Source: Streptacidiphilus pinicola
Lineage (GTDB): Bacteria; Actinomycetota; Actinomycetes; Streptomycetales; Streptomycetaceae
NCBI RefSeq assembly: GCF_003258295.1
Contig: NZ_QKYN01000088.1
Location: forward strand, 1 to 40,471
Direction of reading: 5' to 3'
Length of the DNA stretch: 40,471 nt
Under the pieces are notes generated by a model. The model worked only from the letters and a program-made list of their open reading frames with translations, was not told the origin of the DNA and did not search any database. Position 1 is the first letter of the stretch, and each line of letters begins with the position of its first letter. Below, one piece after another: positions 1 to 7,853 of this stretch. Both the position numbers and the translations under genes were made by a program.

Positions 1-1
1 G

Positions 2-502
2 GCCGCGGCGCCCCGGCCCACGGCCTCGGCGCCCGCGTCCCCTCCCCCGTCGCCCTCACCCTCCATCCCCACCCCGACCGGCCCGATCACGTTCAACCTC
101 GCGGCGGGCACCCTGGACGGGGTCGACTGGCACGCTCAGGCGCACTTGACGAGCCCGAACTTCTGCCTGCACCTGACGATCGGCAGCGCCGTGGTGGACG
201 CGCCCGCGGGCTACTGGAACAACTGCCTGCCCCTGACCATGATCACGCCGGGCGAGTCGGTCGGCGTGCACGTCGCACGCGGCGGCCCGCTGCGCCTGAT
301 CACGGCGTTCGGCTCGGACAGGCTGGCCCGGGTGGTGGTCACCTTCATGGACGGCACCAGCCGGAAGGCCGACGCCGTCCGTCTCCCCGGCTCGACCACG
401 CTGGGCGCCGTGCTGCCGGTGGCACCCGGTCAGGTGATCTCCGTCATCGACCTCTACGACCCGAGCGGCGTGCGTGTCGACCACTACACCGACTACCGCT
501 GA
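2..502 (+). CDS. Secreted or surface protein of unknown function, 5' end missing
   Basis: The frame is open from the first bases of the window to the TGA at 500-502, so the start lies outside; 166 residues are visible. The first ~30 residues are a Pro/Ala/Ser/Thr-rich linker (ASPPPSPSPSIPTPTGP), typical of actinobacterial exported proteins between a signal or membrane anchor and a folded domain. The rest is a ~130-residue, mostly beta-looking domain with two cysteines (in NFCLHL and NNCLPL) that could form a disulfide, consistent with an extracytoplasmic location. I do not recognise the family. The stop is 16 bp upstream of the next start on the same strand, so the two may be co-transcribed. 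Confidence 0.6.
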   Translation, partial: AAAPRPTASAPASPPPSPSPSIPTPTGPITFNLAAGTLDGVDWHAQAHLTSPNFCLHLTIGSAVVDAPAGYWNNCLPLTMITPGESVGVHVARGGPLRLITAFGSDRLARVVVTFMDGTSRKADAVRLPGSTTLGAVLPVAPGQVISVIDLYDPSGVRVDHYTDYR

Positions 503-518
503 GCCGCAGAATGACACC

Positions 519-887
519 ATGACGGACATCAGCGACTACGGCGGCGGTCAGCACACGGAGGACGTCCTGGTCGTGACGACCAACGACGTCCCCGGCTTCC
601 GGGTGGACCGGATCATCGGCGAGGTCTTCGGCCTGACGGTGCGTTCGCGCAACATCGGCAGCCAGATCGGCGCGGGCCTCAAGTCCCTCGCGGGCGGCGA
701 GCTGCGCGGCCTCACCAAGACCCTGGTGGCCAGCCGCAACCAGGCGATGGACCGCCTGGTCGAACAGGCCCGCGCCCGCGGCGCCAACGCGATCCTGATG
801 ATGCGCTTCGACGTCTCCGACGCGGCCGGCATGGGCACGGAGGTCTGCGCCTACGGCACGGCGGCCGTGATCAGCCCTGCTTCCTGA
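519..887 (+). CDS. YbjQ/UPF0145-family protein
   Basis: A 122-residue protein with the YbjQ-like pattern: a beta strand leading to VPGFRVDRIIGEVFGLTVRS, a Gly-rich segment (SLAGGELRGLTK), a helix with SRNQAMDRLVEQARARGANA, then VCAYGTAAV. The family forms small homo-oligomers; its molecular role is unknown. The ATG at 519 is chosen because family homology begins shortly after it; an in-frame GTG at 474 would overlap the preceding gene and add a non-conserved Thr/Pro tail. The Shine-Dalgarno is weak. It ends 17 bp before the convergent phosphatase gene, with no clear terminator between. Confidence 0.8.
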   Translation: MTDISDYGGGQHTEDVLVVTTNDVPGFRVDRIIGEVFGLTVRSRNIGSQIGAGLKSLAGGELRGLTKTLVASRNQAMDRLVEQARARGANAILMMRFDVSDAAGMGTEVCAYGTAAVISPAS

Positions 888-904
888 CGGGCGGTTGCAC
901 CACC

Positions 905-3900
905 TCAGGGCGCGCCGGTCCCGCTCATCGCCGCGTTCGCGCCCAGCGGGATCTCCAGCTCCAGCCAGACCAGCTTGCCGTCCACCGTCGCGCGGCTGCC
1001 CCAGCGGTAGGCGAGCTCGTTGATGAGGTGCATGCCGCGGCCGCCCTCGTCGTCGGCCTCGGCGTGGCGGACGCGGGGCGCGCGGGCGTCGGTGTCCGCG
1101 ACCGCGATGCTCAGCACCCGGTCGCGGATCAGGCGCAGCTGCGTCGGGTGGCCTGCGTGCAGCAGGGCGTTGCTCACGAGCTCGCTGACCAGCAGCTGGG
1201 CCACGTCCGTCAGGCTGGTGAGCTGCCAGGCCGCGAGCGTCTCGCGAACGAAGCGGCGGGCCACCCCGACCACCTCGGGGTCCTCGGAGAGCTCCAGCAC
1301 GGCGATCCAGTCGGGACGGCGCGGCAGCACGCGGGCGAGGATGACGGCGATGTCGTCCTCGCTGTTGCCGGCCGCCAGGGCCTCCAGCACGGCGTCGCAG
1401 CGCTGTTCGAGCGAGGTGCGGTGCTCGGCGACGGTGTCGCGCAGCAGCTCCAGGCCCACATCCAGGTCGCGGCCGCGGCGTTCGACCAGGCCGTCGGTGT
1501 AGAGGCAGAGCAGCGCCTCGCCGGGCAGGGTGAAGGTGACGGCCTCGAACGGCACGCCGCCGACGCCGAGCGGTGCGCCGGTCGGCAGGATCAGCAGCTG
1601 CGCGGCGCCGTCGGGCTCGACCAGGACCGGCGGCAGGTGGCCGGCCGAGGCGAGCACGACGCGGCCGTCGAGCGGGTCGAAGACGGCGCAGACGCAGGTG
1701 GCGAACTGGGCCTCGCCCATCGCCGCCGCGGTCTCGTCGAGACGGCGCAGCACCCGGTCGGGGGCGAGGTCCATGCCGATCAGCGTCCGTGCGGCGGTGC
1801 GCAGTTGGCCCATGCTGGCGGCGGCGCGCATGCCGTGGCCCATGACGTCACCGACGACGAGGGCGACCCGGCCGCAGGAGAGCGGGATGACGTCGAACCA
1901 GTCGCCGCCGACCTCGCTGATGACGCTGGCGGGCAGGTAGCGGTAGGCGATCTCCAGGCCGGGGGTGGTGCGGATCTCCTGCGGCAGCAGGCTGTGCTGG
2001 AGCATCAGCGCGGTGGTCCGCTCGCGCCGGTACAGGCGGGCGTTGTCGATGGCGACGGCCGCCCGGGAGGCGAGCTCCTCGGCGAGCGCGACGTCGGCTT
2101 CGTCGAAGGGCTTGGGGTTGTGGCGCATCCGGATGAACTCGGCGCCGCCCAGCACCTGACCGCGGGCCAGCAGCGGGACCATCAGATACGAGTGGACGCC
2201 CGCCTGGATGGCGGGGTCGACGCGGTCCGGGTGCGCGGTGATCCGGTTCATCGACGCCTGGTCGACCTCGCCGATCAGGATCGAGCGGCCGGTGCGCAGG
2301 CTCTCGGCGTAGATCGCGGCCGAGCGGGAGACCTGCCCGACCTGGTCCGCGGCGCTGCCCAGGGCGTGCCCGGTGACCTCCCCGACGGCGACGGCCCGCA
2401 GCAGCACCCGCCCGTTCTCGGGCATCAGCGGCTGGTCCTCCTCGGTGAACCCGTCCTGCACCACGGCGTCCAGCAGGTCCACGGTGACGAAGTCGGCGAA
2501 CCGCGGCACCACCAGCTCGACCAGCTCCTCGGCGGTGCGCTGCAGGTCGAGCGTGGTGCCGATCTGGTTGCTGGCGTCGTTGAGCAGCGCCAGCCGCCCC
2601 TGCGCGGCCTGGGCGTCGACCAGCGCCTGCTCGCGGGCGTTGGAGGCGTCGCGCTCGCGGGTGAACAGGCGGGCGTTGTCGATCGCGACGGCCGCCCGGG
2701 AGGCGAGCTCGCCGGCCAGGGCGAGGTCCTCCTGGTCGTAGGGGCGGTCGGTGACGACCCGGTAGAAGCAGGCGACGCCGAGAGCCGCGCCGCGCGCGAT
2801 CAGCGGCACGATCATGAACGACCGCACCCCGTCCTCCCGCACGGCCTTGGCCCGGGCCGGGTCGGCGTCGAACCAGTGCAGCGCCTGCTCGTCCAGCTCC
2901 GGCACCAGCACGGGCCGCCGGTGGGCCAGGCACCAGGCGTAGGGCGTGGCCGGGTGGAAGCGCTGCACGCTGCCGACGGGAGAGATCGGCCTGATGCCGG
3001 CGCCCGGGGAGCTGTGGTAGCCGAGCCGGCGCAGCAGCGCGGACCGGTCGGCGGGCCCGCGCGGCTCGATCGAGCCGTGGTCGTCGTGGGCGATGTCCTC
3101 CAGGATCTCCACGACGACACTGTCGGCGAGCCCCGGTGACGCCACCTCGGCCAGCTCCTGCGCGGTGCGCTGCAGGTCCAGCGTGGTGCCGATGCGGGCG
3201 GAGGCCTCGTTGACCAGCGCCAGGCGCTTGCGGGCCGCGTTGGCCTCCTCCAGCGCCAGCTGGCGGGCCAGCAGCGTCTGGTGCTCGCGCAGGTAGAGCC
3301 GGGCGTTGTCGACGGCGACGGCGGCGCGGGAGGCGAGCTCGTCGCCGAGGGTCACGTCCTCGTCCTCGAACGCCGCCCGATCCCGCCGCCGCAGGTAGAC
3401 CACCATGCCGAGGACGGTCCCGCGCGCCACCAGCGGCGTGATCCGCACCGGACCGGCCAGGCCCTCGGCGTCCCCGGATGAGGCGCCGAGCAGCGTGGTC
3501 AGCAGGTGGTCCGCCTGCTCGGGCGGCAGGGTGACGGTGCGGCCGGTGGCCATGGCGACGGCGTAGCCGGAGCGCGGCGGAACGGCGAGGCCCGCGACGC
3601 GCCTCGGGTCGTTGTCCCGGTCGGAGCCCGACCGGTCGTCGGCGCGCTCCTCCAAGCCCGCGACGGCGAGCCGCCGGACGGTCCGCGGCAGGCCGCTCGC
3701 CGGGCGGACCGCGGCGGGCTGCCCCTCGCCGTCCTGATCGGAACGCCCTTCGGGGCGGGCGGACGGTGCGGGATCCGCGTGCTGCTCGGGGTGGCCGTCA
3801 CCCTGGGAGGCCGTCACGAGGTGGTCCATCACGAAGACGCCGGCCACGTCGGCGACCCGCGGCACCATGGCCTCGACCAGCTCGCGGGCGGTGCGGACCA

Positions 3901-4777
3901 GCTCCAGCGTGGTGCCGATGCGGGCGCTCGCGTCGGAGAGCACCTCCAGGCGCTGCCGGGCGGCCGCCGCGCGCTGCTCCGCCCGGAACCGGGCCGTCAC
4001 GTCGACGATGGTCGAGCTGACGCCGAGCACCCGGCCGGTGGGCTCCTCCAGCCGGAAGTAGGACGCGGACCAGGCGCGCTCGTGGTCGGGATCGCCCGGG
4101 GTGATGCCGTGCGACCGGGCGTCGACCACCGGGTCGCCGCTGGTCAGCACCTGCTGCATGACCGCTTCGATCTCCTCGCCGTTCAGCCCCGGCAGCACCT
4201 CGGTGACCCTGCGGCCGAGGTGTTCGGTGATCGACACCCCGTTCATGTCGGCGAGGGCGTCGTTGAGCCGGACGAAGCGCAGCTGCTCGTCGTAGACGGC
4301 CATCCCGACGGGAGCCTGGGTGAAGAAGCTGTCCAGCACCGCCAGGTCGGACTCCAGCTGACGCAGCGAACGCACGTCGGAGGCGACGGCCAGCACCAGC
4401 GGGTGGTCGTTGGGGCCCTTCAGCGGATGCGTGCGGAATTCCAGGTTCACCAGGTGTCCGTCGCGGTGCCGCACCGGGAAGACCCCGGACCAGTCCCGCC
4501 CGGCCAGGATCGAGGCGAAGAGACCGAGCACGAGTTCGCGGTTCTGCGGCGTGGTGAGCAGGTCCGCGGCCCGGCGACCGATCGCTTCGGCCGGGCTGTA
4601 GCCCAGCAGCGACTCGGCGTCCTTGCTCCAGTGCAGGATGGTGCCGTCGTCCAGGATCAGCGCCGTCGCGATCGGTATCGTCAGCAGACCCGGCGGGCGC
4701 GTCTCCGCCCCGGCCGCGCGACCGGGGCCGAGCCCGCCGCCGCCCGGCTGCGCGCTGCCCTGCTCCTCGGATCGCAT
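905..4777 (-). CDS. PAS-PAS-GAF-GAF-GAF SpoIIE/RsbU-type PP2C phosphatase with C-terminal anti-sigma kinase domain
   Basis: A cytosolic multidomain regulator of about 1290 residues. Order: two PAS domains (~35-140, 145-265), three GAF domains (~275-500, 525-710, 735-920), a SpoIIE/RsbU PP2C phosphatase (~940-1150) and an RsbW/SpoIIAB-type HATPase (~1160-1280). The phosphatase keeps the metal-binding acidic motifs GGDWFD, VVGDVMGHG and LYTDGLVE. The kinase domain has VSELVSNALLHAG (N box) and EGGRGMHLI (G box). Such proteins dephosphorylate and phosphorylate anti-sigma antagonists in partner-switching pathways; the sensor ligands here are unknown. The GAF units are internal repeats, and the first carries a ~60-residue charged Pro/Gly-rich insert. 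Start: ATG at 4777 is preferred; an in-frame ATG at 4876 would add 33 Cys-rich residues. Confidence 0.88.
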   Translation of the reverse strand: MRSEEQGSAQPGGGGLGPGRAAGAETRPPGLLTIPIATALILDDGTILHWSKDAESLLGYSPAEAIGRRAADLLTTPQNRELVLGLFASILAGRDWSGVFPVRHRDGHLVNLEFRTHPLKGPNDHPLVLAVASDVRSLRQLESDLAVLDSFFTQAPVGMAVYDEQLRFVRLNDALADMNGVSITEHLGRRVTEVLPGLNGEEIEAVMQQVLTSGDPVVDARSHGITPGDPDHERAWSASYFRLEEPTGRVLGVSSTIVDVTARFRAEQRAAAARQRLEVLSDASARIGTTLELVRTARELVEAMVPRVADVAGVFVMDHLVTASQGDGHPEQHADPAPSARPEGRSDQDGEGQPAAVRPASGLPRTVRRLAVAGLEERADDRSGSDRDNDPRRVAGLAVPPRSGYAVAMATGRTVTLPPEQADHLLTTLLGASSGDAEGLAGPVRITPLVARGTVLGMVVYLRRRDRAAFEDEDVTLGDELASRAAVAVDNARLYLREHQTLLARQLALEEANAARKRLALVNEASARIGTTLDLQRTAQELAEVASPGLADSVVVEILEDIAHDDHGSIEPRGPADRSALLRRLGYHSSPGAGIRPISPVGSVQRFHPATPYAWCLAHRRPVLVPELDEQALHWFDADPARAKAVREDGVRSFMIVPLIARGAALGVACFYRVVTDRPYDQEDLALAGELASRAAVAIDNARLFTRERDASNAREQALVDAQAAQGRLALLNDASNQIGTTLDLQRTAEELVELVVPRFADFVTVDLLDAVVQDGFTEEDQPLMPENGRVLLRAVAVGEVTGHALGSAADQVGQVSRSAAIYAESLRTGRSILIGEVDQASMNRITAHPDRVDPAIQAGVHSYLMVPLLARGQVLGGAEFIRMRHNPKPFDEADVALAEELASRAAVAIDNARLYRRERTTALMLQHSLLPQEIRTTPGLEIAYRYLPASVISEVGGDWFDVIPLSCGRVALVVGDVMGHGMRAAASMGQLRTAARTLIGMDLAPDRVLRRLDETAAAMGEAQFATCVCAVFDPLDGRVVLASAGHLPPVLVEPDGAAQLLILPTGAPLGVGGVPFEAVTFTLPGEALLCLYTDGLVERRGRDLDVGLELLRDTVAEHRTSLEQRCDAVLEALAAGNSEDDIAVILARVLPRRPDWIAVLELSEDPEVVGVARRFVRETLAAWQLTSLTDVAQLLVSELVSNALLHAGHPTQLRLIRDRVLSIAVADTDARAPRVRHAEADDEGGRGMHLINELAYRWGSRATVDGKLVWLELEIPLGANAAMSGTGAP

Positions 4778-4961
4778 CGCCAGGTAACCGCCCAGAAGAC
4801 AGCCGACCGCGCACCCGCGTGTCGGGTGCGCCGGCTGCGCCGTGCAGCCCGCACCGTGTGGGAACTTCCTCCCCATTCTTCCCGTGAGTGCCTACCGCCG
4901 CGCGTCCAGGGCCCCCCGTTCGGGGCGCGGCCGGTCGGCGGACGGGCGCCGGAGGGCAACC

Positions 4962-4997
4962 GCATGCCCCGCGACCTTCCCAGGTCACGGGGCATGC
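4962..4997 (-). terminator. Hairpin terminator-like structure after the small unknown gene
   Basis: A 16-bp stem with one mismatch and a TCCC loop (left arm begins GCATGCCCCG, right arm ends CGGGGCATGC) lies 5 bp past the stop codon of the minus-strand gene ending at 5002. There is no U-tract, as is common in actinobacteria. Confidence 0.6.
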
Positions 4998-5001
4998 CGG
5001 C

Positions 5002-5325
5002 TCAGGCCTGGCCCGGGTGCCAGGGCGGCCACTCCCACGGCCGGTCGGCCCAGTGGACCAGCTCCGCGTCGTCGAGATCGAGCTGCGGGAAGACCTGGTG
5101 CACCCGCGGCACGAACTCCTCCCGGGCCAGCGGTTCGGGCTGCCCACCGCCCATCCGGACCAGGCGGTAGCGGCTGTCGGACCCGTACGGCGCGACGTCG
5201 ACCAGCGGCTGCTGGTCCGCGTGGTGGAAGCTGCCGCCCTCACTGTCGACCACGTCGTCGGTGCGGCCACCGGGTGTGGTCCCCATGGGCTGGGTGGGCT
5301 TCTTGTGTCGTTGGAGCAGTTTCAT
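5002..5325 (-). CDS. Small hypothetical protein, acidic, Trp/Pro-rich C-terminus
   Basis: A 107-residue protein starting MKLLQRHKKPTQPMG and ending with ELVHWADRPWEWPPWHPGQA. The start at 5325 is supported by a strong Shine-Dalgarno (GGAGGTG about 8 nt upstream). No signal peptide or membrane segment is visible. The N-terminal ~40 residues look disordered; the rest may form a small fold. I do not recognise the family. It is divergent from the cyclophilin gene, with 169 bp between the starts, and is followed by a hairpin. Confidence 0.7.
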   Translation of the reverse strand: MKLLQRHKKPTQPMGTTPGGRTDDVVDSEGGSFHHADQQPLVDVAPYGSDSRYRLVRMGGGQPEPLAREEFVPRVHQVFPQLDLDDAELVHWADRPWEWPPWHPGQA

Positions 5326-5494
5326 CGTGTGTCCACCTCCGTGGTCACGACCCCGGCTGAGCTGTGTGAACGTCCCGCCGGACACCTCCACGGTACGCGC
5401 GGGCAAGCGGAGGCGCGTAGTCCAGCACACCGCGGGGAAGTCCATTCGGGTCATGTCAGAGCACGGACACCGTTGTCCCCGGAAGGACCCCCCG

Positions 5495-6250
5495 ATGCCC
5501 TCGTTCCCCCGCCGGAACCGCCGCACCGCCACGCCCCGCCGCCGCTGGCTCCCGCTCGCCGCCGCCTCCGCGCTCGTGCTGGGCCTCGGCACCACTGCCG
5601 CGGCGGACGCCTCGGGCGGCACGGGCAGCGAGAGCCTCGCCCCGGCCCCGCACGCGGCCGCCGCGCACCTGCACGCGGCGACGGCCGCGAACCCCTGCGG
5701 CTTCGTGGCCTCGGTCCCGGCGGACCGGTTCAAGGGCATCCCCGTCTTCGACGCGCAGCAGGCCGCCAAGCCGTTCTCGGTCAAGCTGCACACCAGCCAG
5801 GGCGCGATCACCGTCCAGGCGCTGACGGCCGCGGCGCCGTGCACGACCTTCTCGTTCCGCTTCCTGACCCAGCACGGCTTCTACGACCACACCCACTGCC
5901 ACCGCCTGACGACCCAGCGCATCTACGTGCTGCAGTGCGGCGACCCCACCGGCACCGGCAGCGGCGCGCCCGGCTACTCGTTCAACGACGAGAACCTCGC
6001 CGGCGCGACCTACCCCGCAGGCACGGTCGCGATGGCCAACGCGGGCCCGAACACCAACGGCAGCCAGTTCTTCTTCGTCTGGAAGGACACCAAGCTCTCC
6101 CCCGCCTACACGCCGTTCGGGCGCGTCACCGCGGGCATGGACGTCCTGGCCAAGATCGCCGCCGCCGGCGAGGACGACCAGAACGGCCCGGGCGACGGCT
6201 TCCCGACCCTCCCGGTCGAGATCCACAAGGCCCAGCTCGTCCGGGGCTGA
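5495..6250 (+). CDS. Secreted cyclophilin-type peptidyl-prolyl cis-trans isomerase
   Basis: A 251-residue protein. Arg-rich n-region and hydrophobic core (LPLAAASALVLGLG) followed by TTAAADA form a signal peptide without a lipobox. The cyclophilin domain (~residues 80-250) carries CHRL (the Arg of the active site), LQCGDPTGTGSG, AMANAGPNTNGSQFFF and the FGRV segment. Extra Cys residues (NPCGF, APCTTF, THCHRL, VLQCGD) suggest disulfides, fitting export. It would speed prolyl isomerisation in secreted proteins. GGAAGGA 8 nt upstream of ATG 5495 decides the start; an ATG at 5453 is in frame but has no comparable site. It ends 11 bp from the convergent gene. Confidence 0.9.
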   Translation: MPSFPRRNRRTATPRRRWLPLAAASALVLGLGTTAAADASGGTGSESLAPAPHAAAAHLHAATAANPCGFVASVPADRFKGIPVFDAQQAAKPFSVKLHTSQGAITVQALTAAAPCTTFSFRFLTQHGFYDHTHCHRLTTQRIYVLQCGDPTGTGSGAPGYSFNDENLAGATYPAGTVAMANAGPNTNGSQFFFVWKDTKLSPAYTPFGRVTAGMDVLAKIAAAGEDDQNGPGDGFPTLPVEIHKAQLVRG

Positions 6251-6261
6251 ACCACGCGCCC

Positions 6262-7170
6262 CTAGCGGGCGGCCACTTCCCGGAGCAGCAAGCGCAGCGC
6301 GCCGGGAACGGAAGGCCGGGCGCCGTCCCGTAGCAGGGCGGCGCCCTTGGCGCGCGCCGCGCGGGCGGTGAGGTCGTCGAGGCCGAGCAGGGCGCGGACC
6401 ATGGGGCGGCTCGCGGGCCGGGTGAGTTCGGCCAGGACCGCCCCCTTGGCGAGGGAGTCGTCAGCGAGGTCCAGCAGGTGCGTCAGCAGAGCCCGCACCG
6501 CAGGGGTGTCGCGGGCGGCGGCCAGGTCGTCGCGGGTGACGGAGAAGGCGGCGAGCGTCTCCTGCGGAACCGTCAGGCGGCCGGCGGCCAGGTCCTCGGC
6601 GAGGTCGGTGACGGAGTCGAGCCGTTGGCCGCCGTCGATCCAGGCGCGGCAGGCGACGCGCATCTCCGGTGTCAGCGGGGTGAGCACGCTCGCCACCAGC
6701 ACCGCGGGCAGCGAGTACGCGTCGAGGTAGTCCTGGTAGTCCGCCTCGGTCGCGAAGCCCGAGAAGTCGAGATCCGTGAGCGCGGTGTCGAGGAACGCCG
6801 AGACCCGCTCCCCCAGGGGCGGCACCAGCCCGCACGAGGAGGCCAAGGCCCGGACGAGCGGGTCCTGCGCCGTGCGCTCACCGCGCAACCCCGCCCGGAC
6901 GTCGCGCTCCCACGCGCCGAAGGCGTCCCGTCGCTGCTCCACCGGGCCGGAGTCCAGCAAGTCGTCCGTCCGGTGCATGAACGCCGTCGCCACGACGACG
7001 TGCGGCACCAACTCCGGCGGGACCAACAGACGGACGGCGAGGTAGCCCTCGGGCTTGAAGCGCCGGACCACCGCGCGCTGCGCGCTGTACGCGGCCCGCA
7101 GGGCTGGGTCGGTGACGCCCGCGGCGTCGAGCGTGCGGGACCAGCGGGCGGGAGGACGGAGAGGGCTCAC
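6262..7170 (-). CDS. Squalene/phytoene synthase-like protein (head-to-head trans-isoprenyl diphosphate synthase superfamily)
   Basis: A 302-residue, all-helical protein. First Asp-rich motif: HRTDDLLD (DxxxD). Second: TDLAEDLAAGRLTVP, matching the RDxxED...GRxxLP pattern of squalene and phytoene synthases; YSLPAVLVASVL matches their YCxxxA helix. The family joins two prenyl diphosphates head to head, but the usual Asn/Arg before the second motif are replaced (DSVTD), so the substrate and product cannot be given and activity is not certain. GTG start; the upstream gene stops 6 bp before it, so it is probably translated by coupling as the last gene of the tetR-aidB-dinB operon. No other carotenoid or hopanoid gene is in the window. 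Confidence 0.75.
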   Translation of the reverse strand: MSPLRPPARWSRTLDAAGVTDPALRAAYSAQRAVVRRFKPEGYLAVRLLVPPELVPHVVVATAFMHRTDDLLDSGPVEQRRDAFGAWERDVRAGLRGERTAQDPLVRALASSCGLVPPLGERVSAFLDTALTDLDFSGFATEADYQDYLDAYSLPAVLVASVLTPLTPEMRVACRAWIDGGQRLDSVTDLAEDLAAGRLTVPQETLAAFSVTRDDLAAARDTPAVRALLTHLLDLADDSLAKGAVLAELTRPASRPMVRALLGLDDLTARAARAKGAALLRDGARPSVPGALRLLLREVAAR

Positions 7171-7176
7171 GGGTGA

Positions 7177-7818
7177 TCAGCCTGGCACAGCCGACCACCG
7201 GCCCCGCTCGCGGTACAGGTCGCGCAGCAGGGCGATCTCGGCGCCGTGGTGGAGGATCTCCTGGTTGACCCACCAGACGGTGTCCAGGAACCGGTCCTCC
7301 GGGTCGCTGCCGTTGGGGTACTGGCTGTGGCCGATCCGGTCGAGCGTCGCCTCGTCCGGAACCGCCAGCAGCGCCTCGCGCCAGGCTTGGGCGGCGGCCT
7401 CGAACGCGGCGAGCGCACCGACCGCGTCGCCAGGGGTGACGTGGTCGTCGCGGGTGAGGCGGTGCGCGCCGACGGTGTGGTCGGCGCGCAGCGCCAGCAT
7501 CTCGGCGAGGTGGCTGAGCCGCCAGGCGAGGGTGGTGAAGGGCGGCGGTACCGGATGGACGGGCGCGGCGTCGCGCCCCCACTCCCCCGCGCCGACCAGC
7601 ACCGTGGCGCCCTCGCCCAGCACGCCGTCGGCGCGCCGCCGGACACTCCACATGCCCGCGGCCGGCTCCCACCGGTACTCGGCGTCGGTCAGCGTCGGCA
7701 CCGGGACCTCCAGGCCGTTGCCGCTGTCGAGCAGCGGTCCGCCGAGGCGCTGCACCAGGCGGGTGCACCCGAAGTCGTACTGGTCGAGCAGCGGCGCGAG
7801 CCGCCCAGGAACCGTCAT
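7177..7818 (-). CDS. DinB-fold metal-binding protein (DinB_2/YfiT-like)
   Basis: A 213-residue four-helix-bundle protein. Candidate metal ligands are His in WRLSHLAEML and the pair in QEILHHGAEIALLRD, in the spacing usual for DinB/YfiT proteins, which include mycothiol- or bacillithiol-dependent transferases and hydrolases. The ATG at 7818 has GGAGGTG about 8 nt upstream; homology starts nearby (LLDQYDFGCTRLVQRL). It follows the AidB-like gene by 35 bp and precedes the synthase-like gene by 6 bp, so it is the third gene of a four-gene operon. The substrate is unknown. Confidence 0.8.
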   Translation of the reverse strand: MTVPGRLAPLLDQYDFGCTRLVQRLGGPLLDSGNGLEVPVPTLTDAEYRWEPAAGMWSVRRRADGVLGEGATVLVGAGEWGRDAAPVHPVPPPFTTLAWRLSHLAEMLALRADHTVGAHRLTRDDHVTPGDAVGALAAFEAAAQAWREALLAVPDEATLDRIGHSQYPNGSDPEDRFLDTVWWVNQEILHHGAEIALLRDLYRERGRWSAVPG

Positions 7819-7853
7819 GCCGCAGCCACCTCCATAAGCCGGTTGATCTTGCG

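Noticed and set aside
1028..3139. A 703-codon plus-strand open frame opposite the phosphatase gene
   Set aside because: Low-complexity Gly/Ala/Arg/Gln/Val-rich translation with no domain; it is the antisense shadow of a high-GC gene whose minus-strand product has clear PAS, GAF and PP2C motifs.
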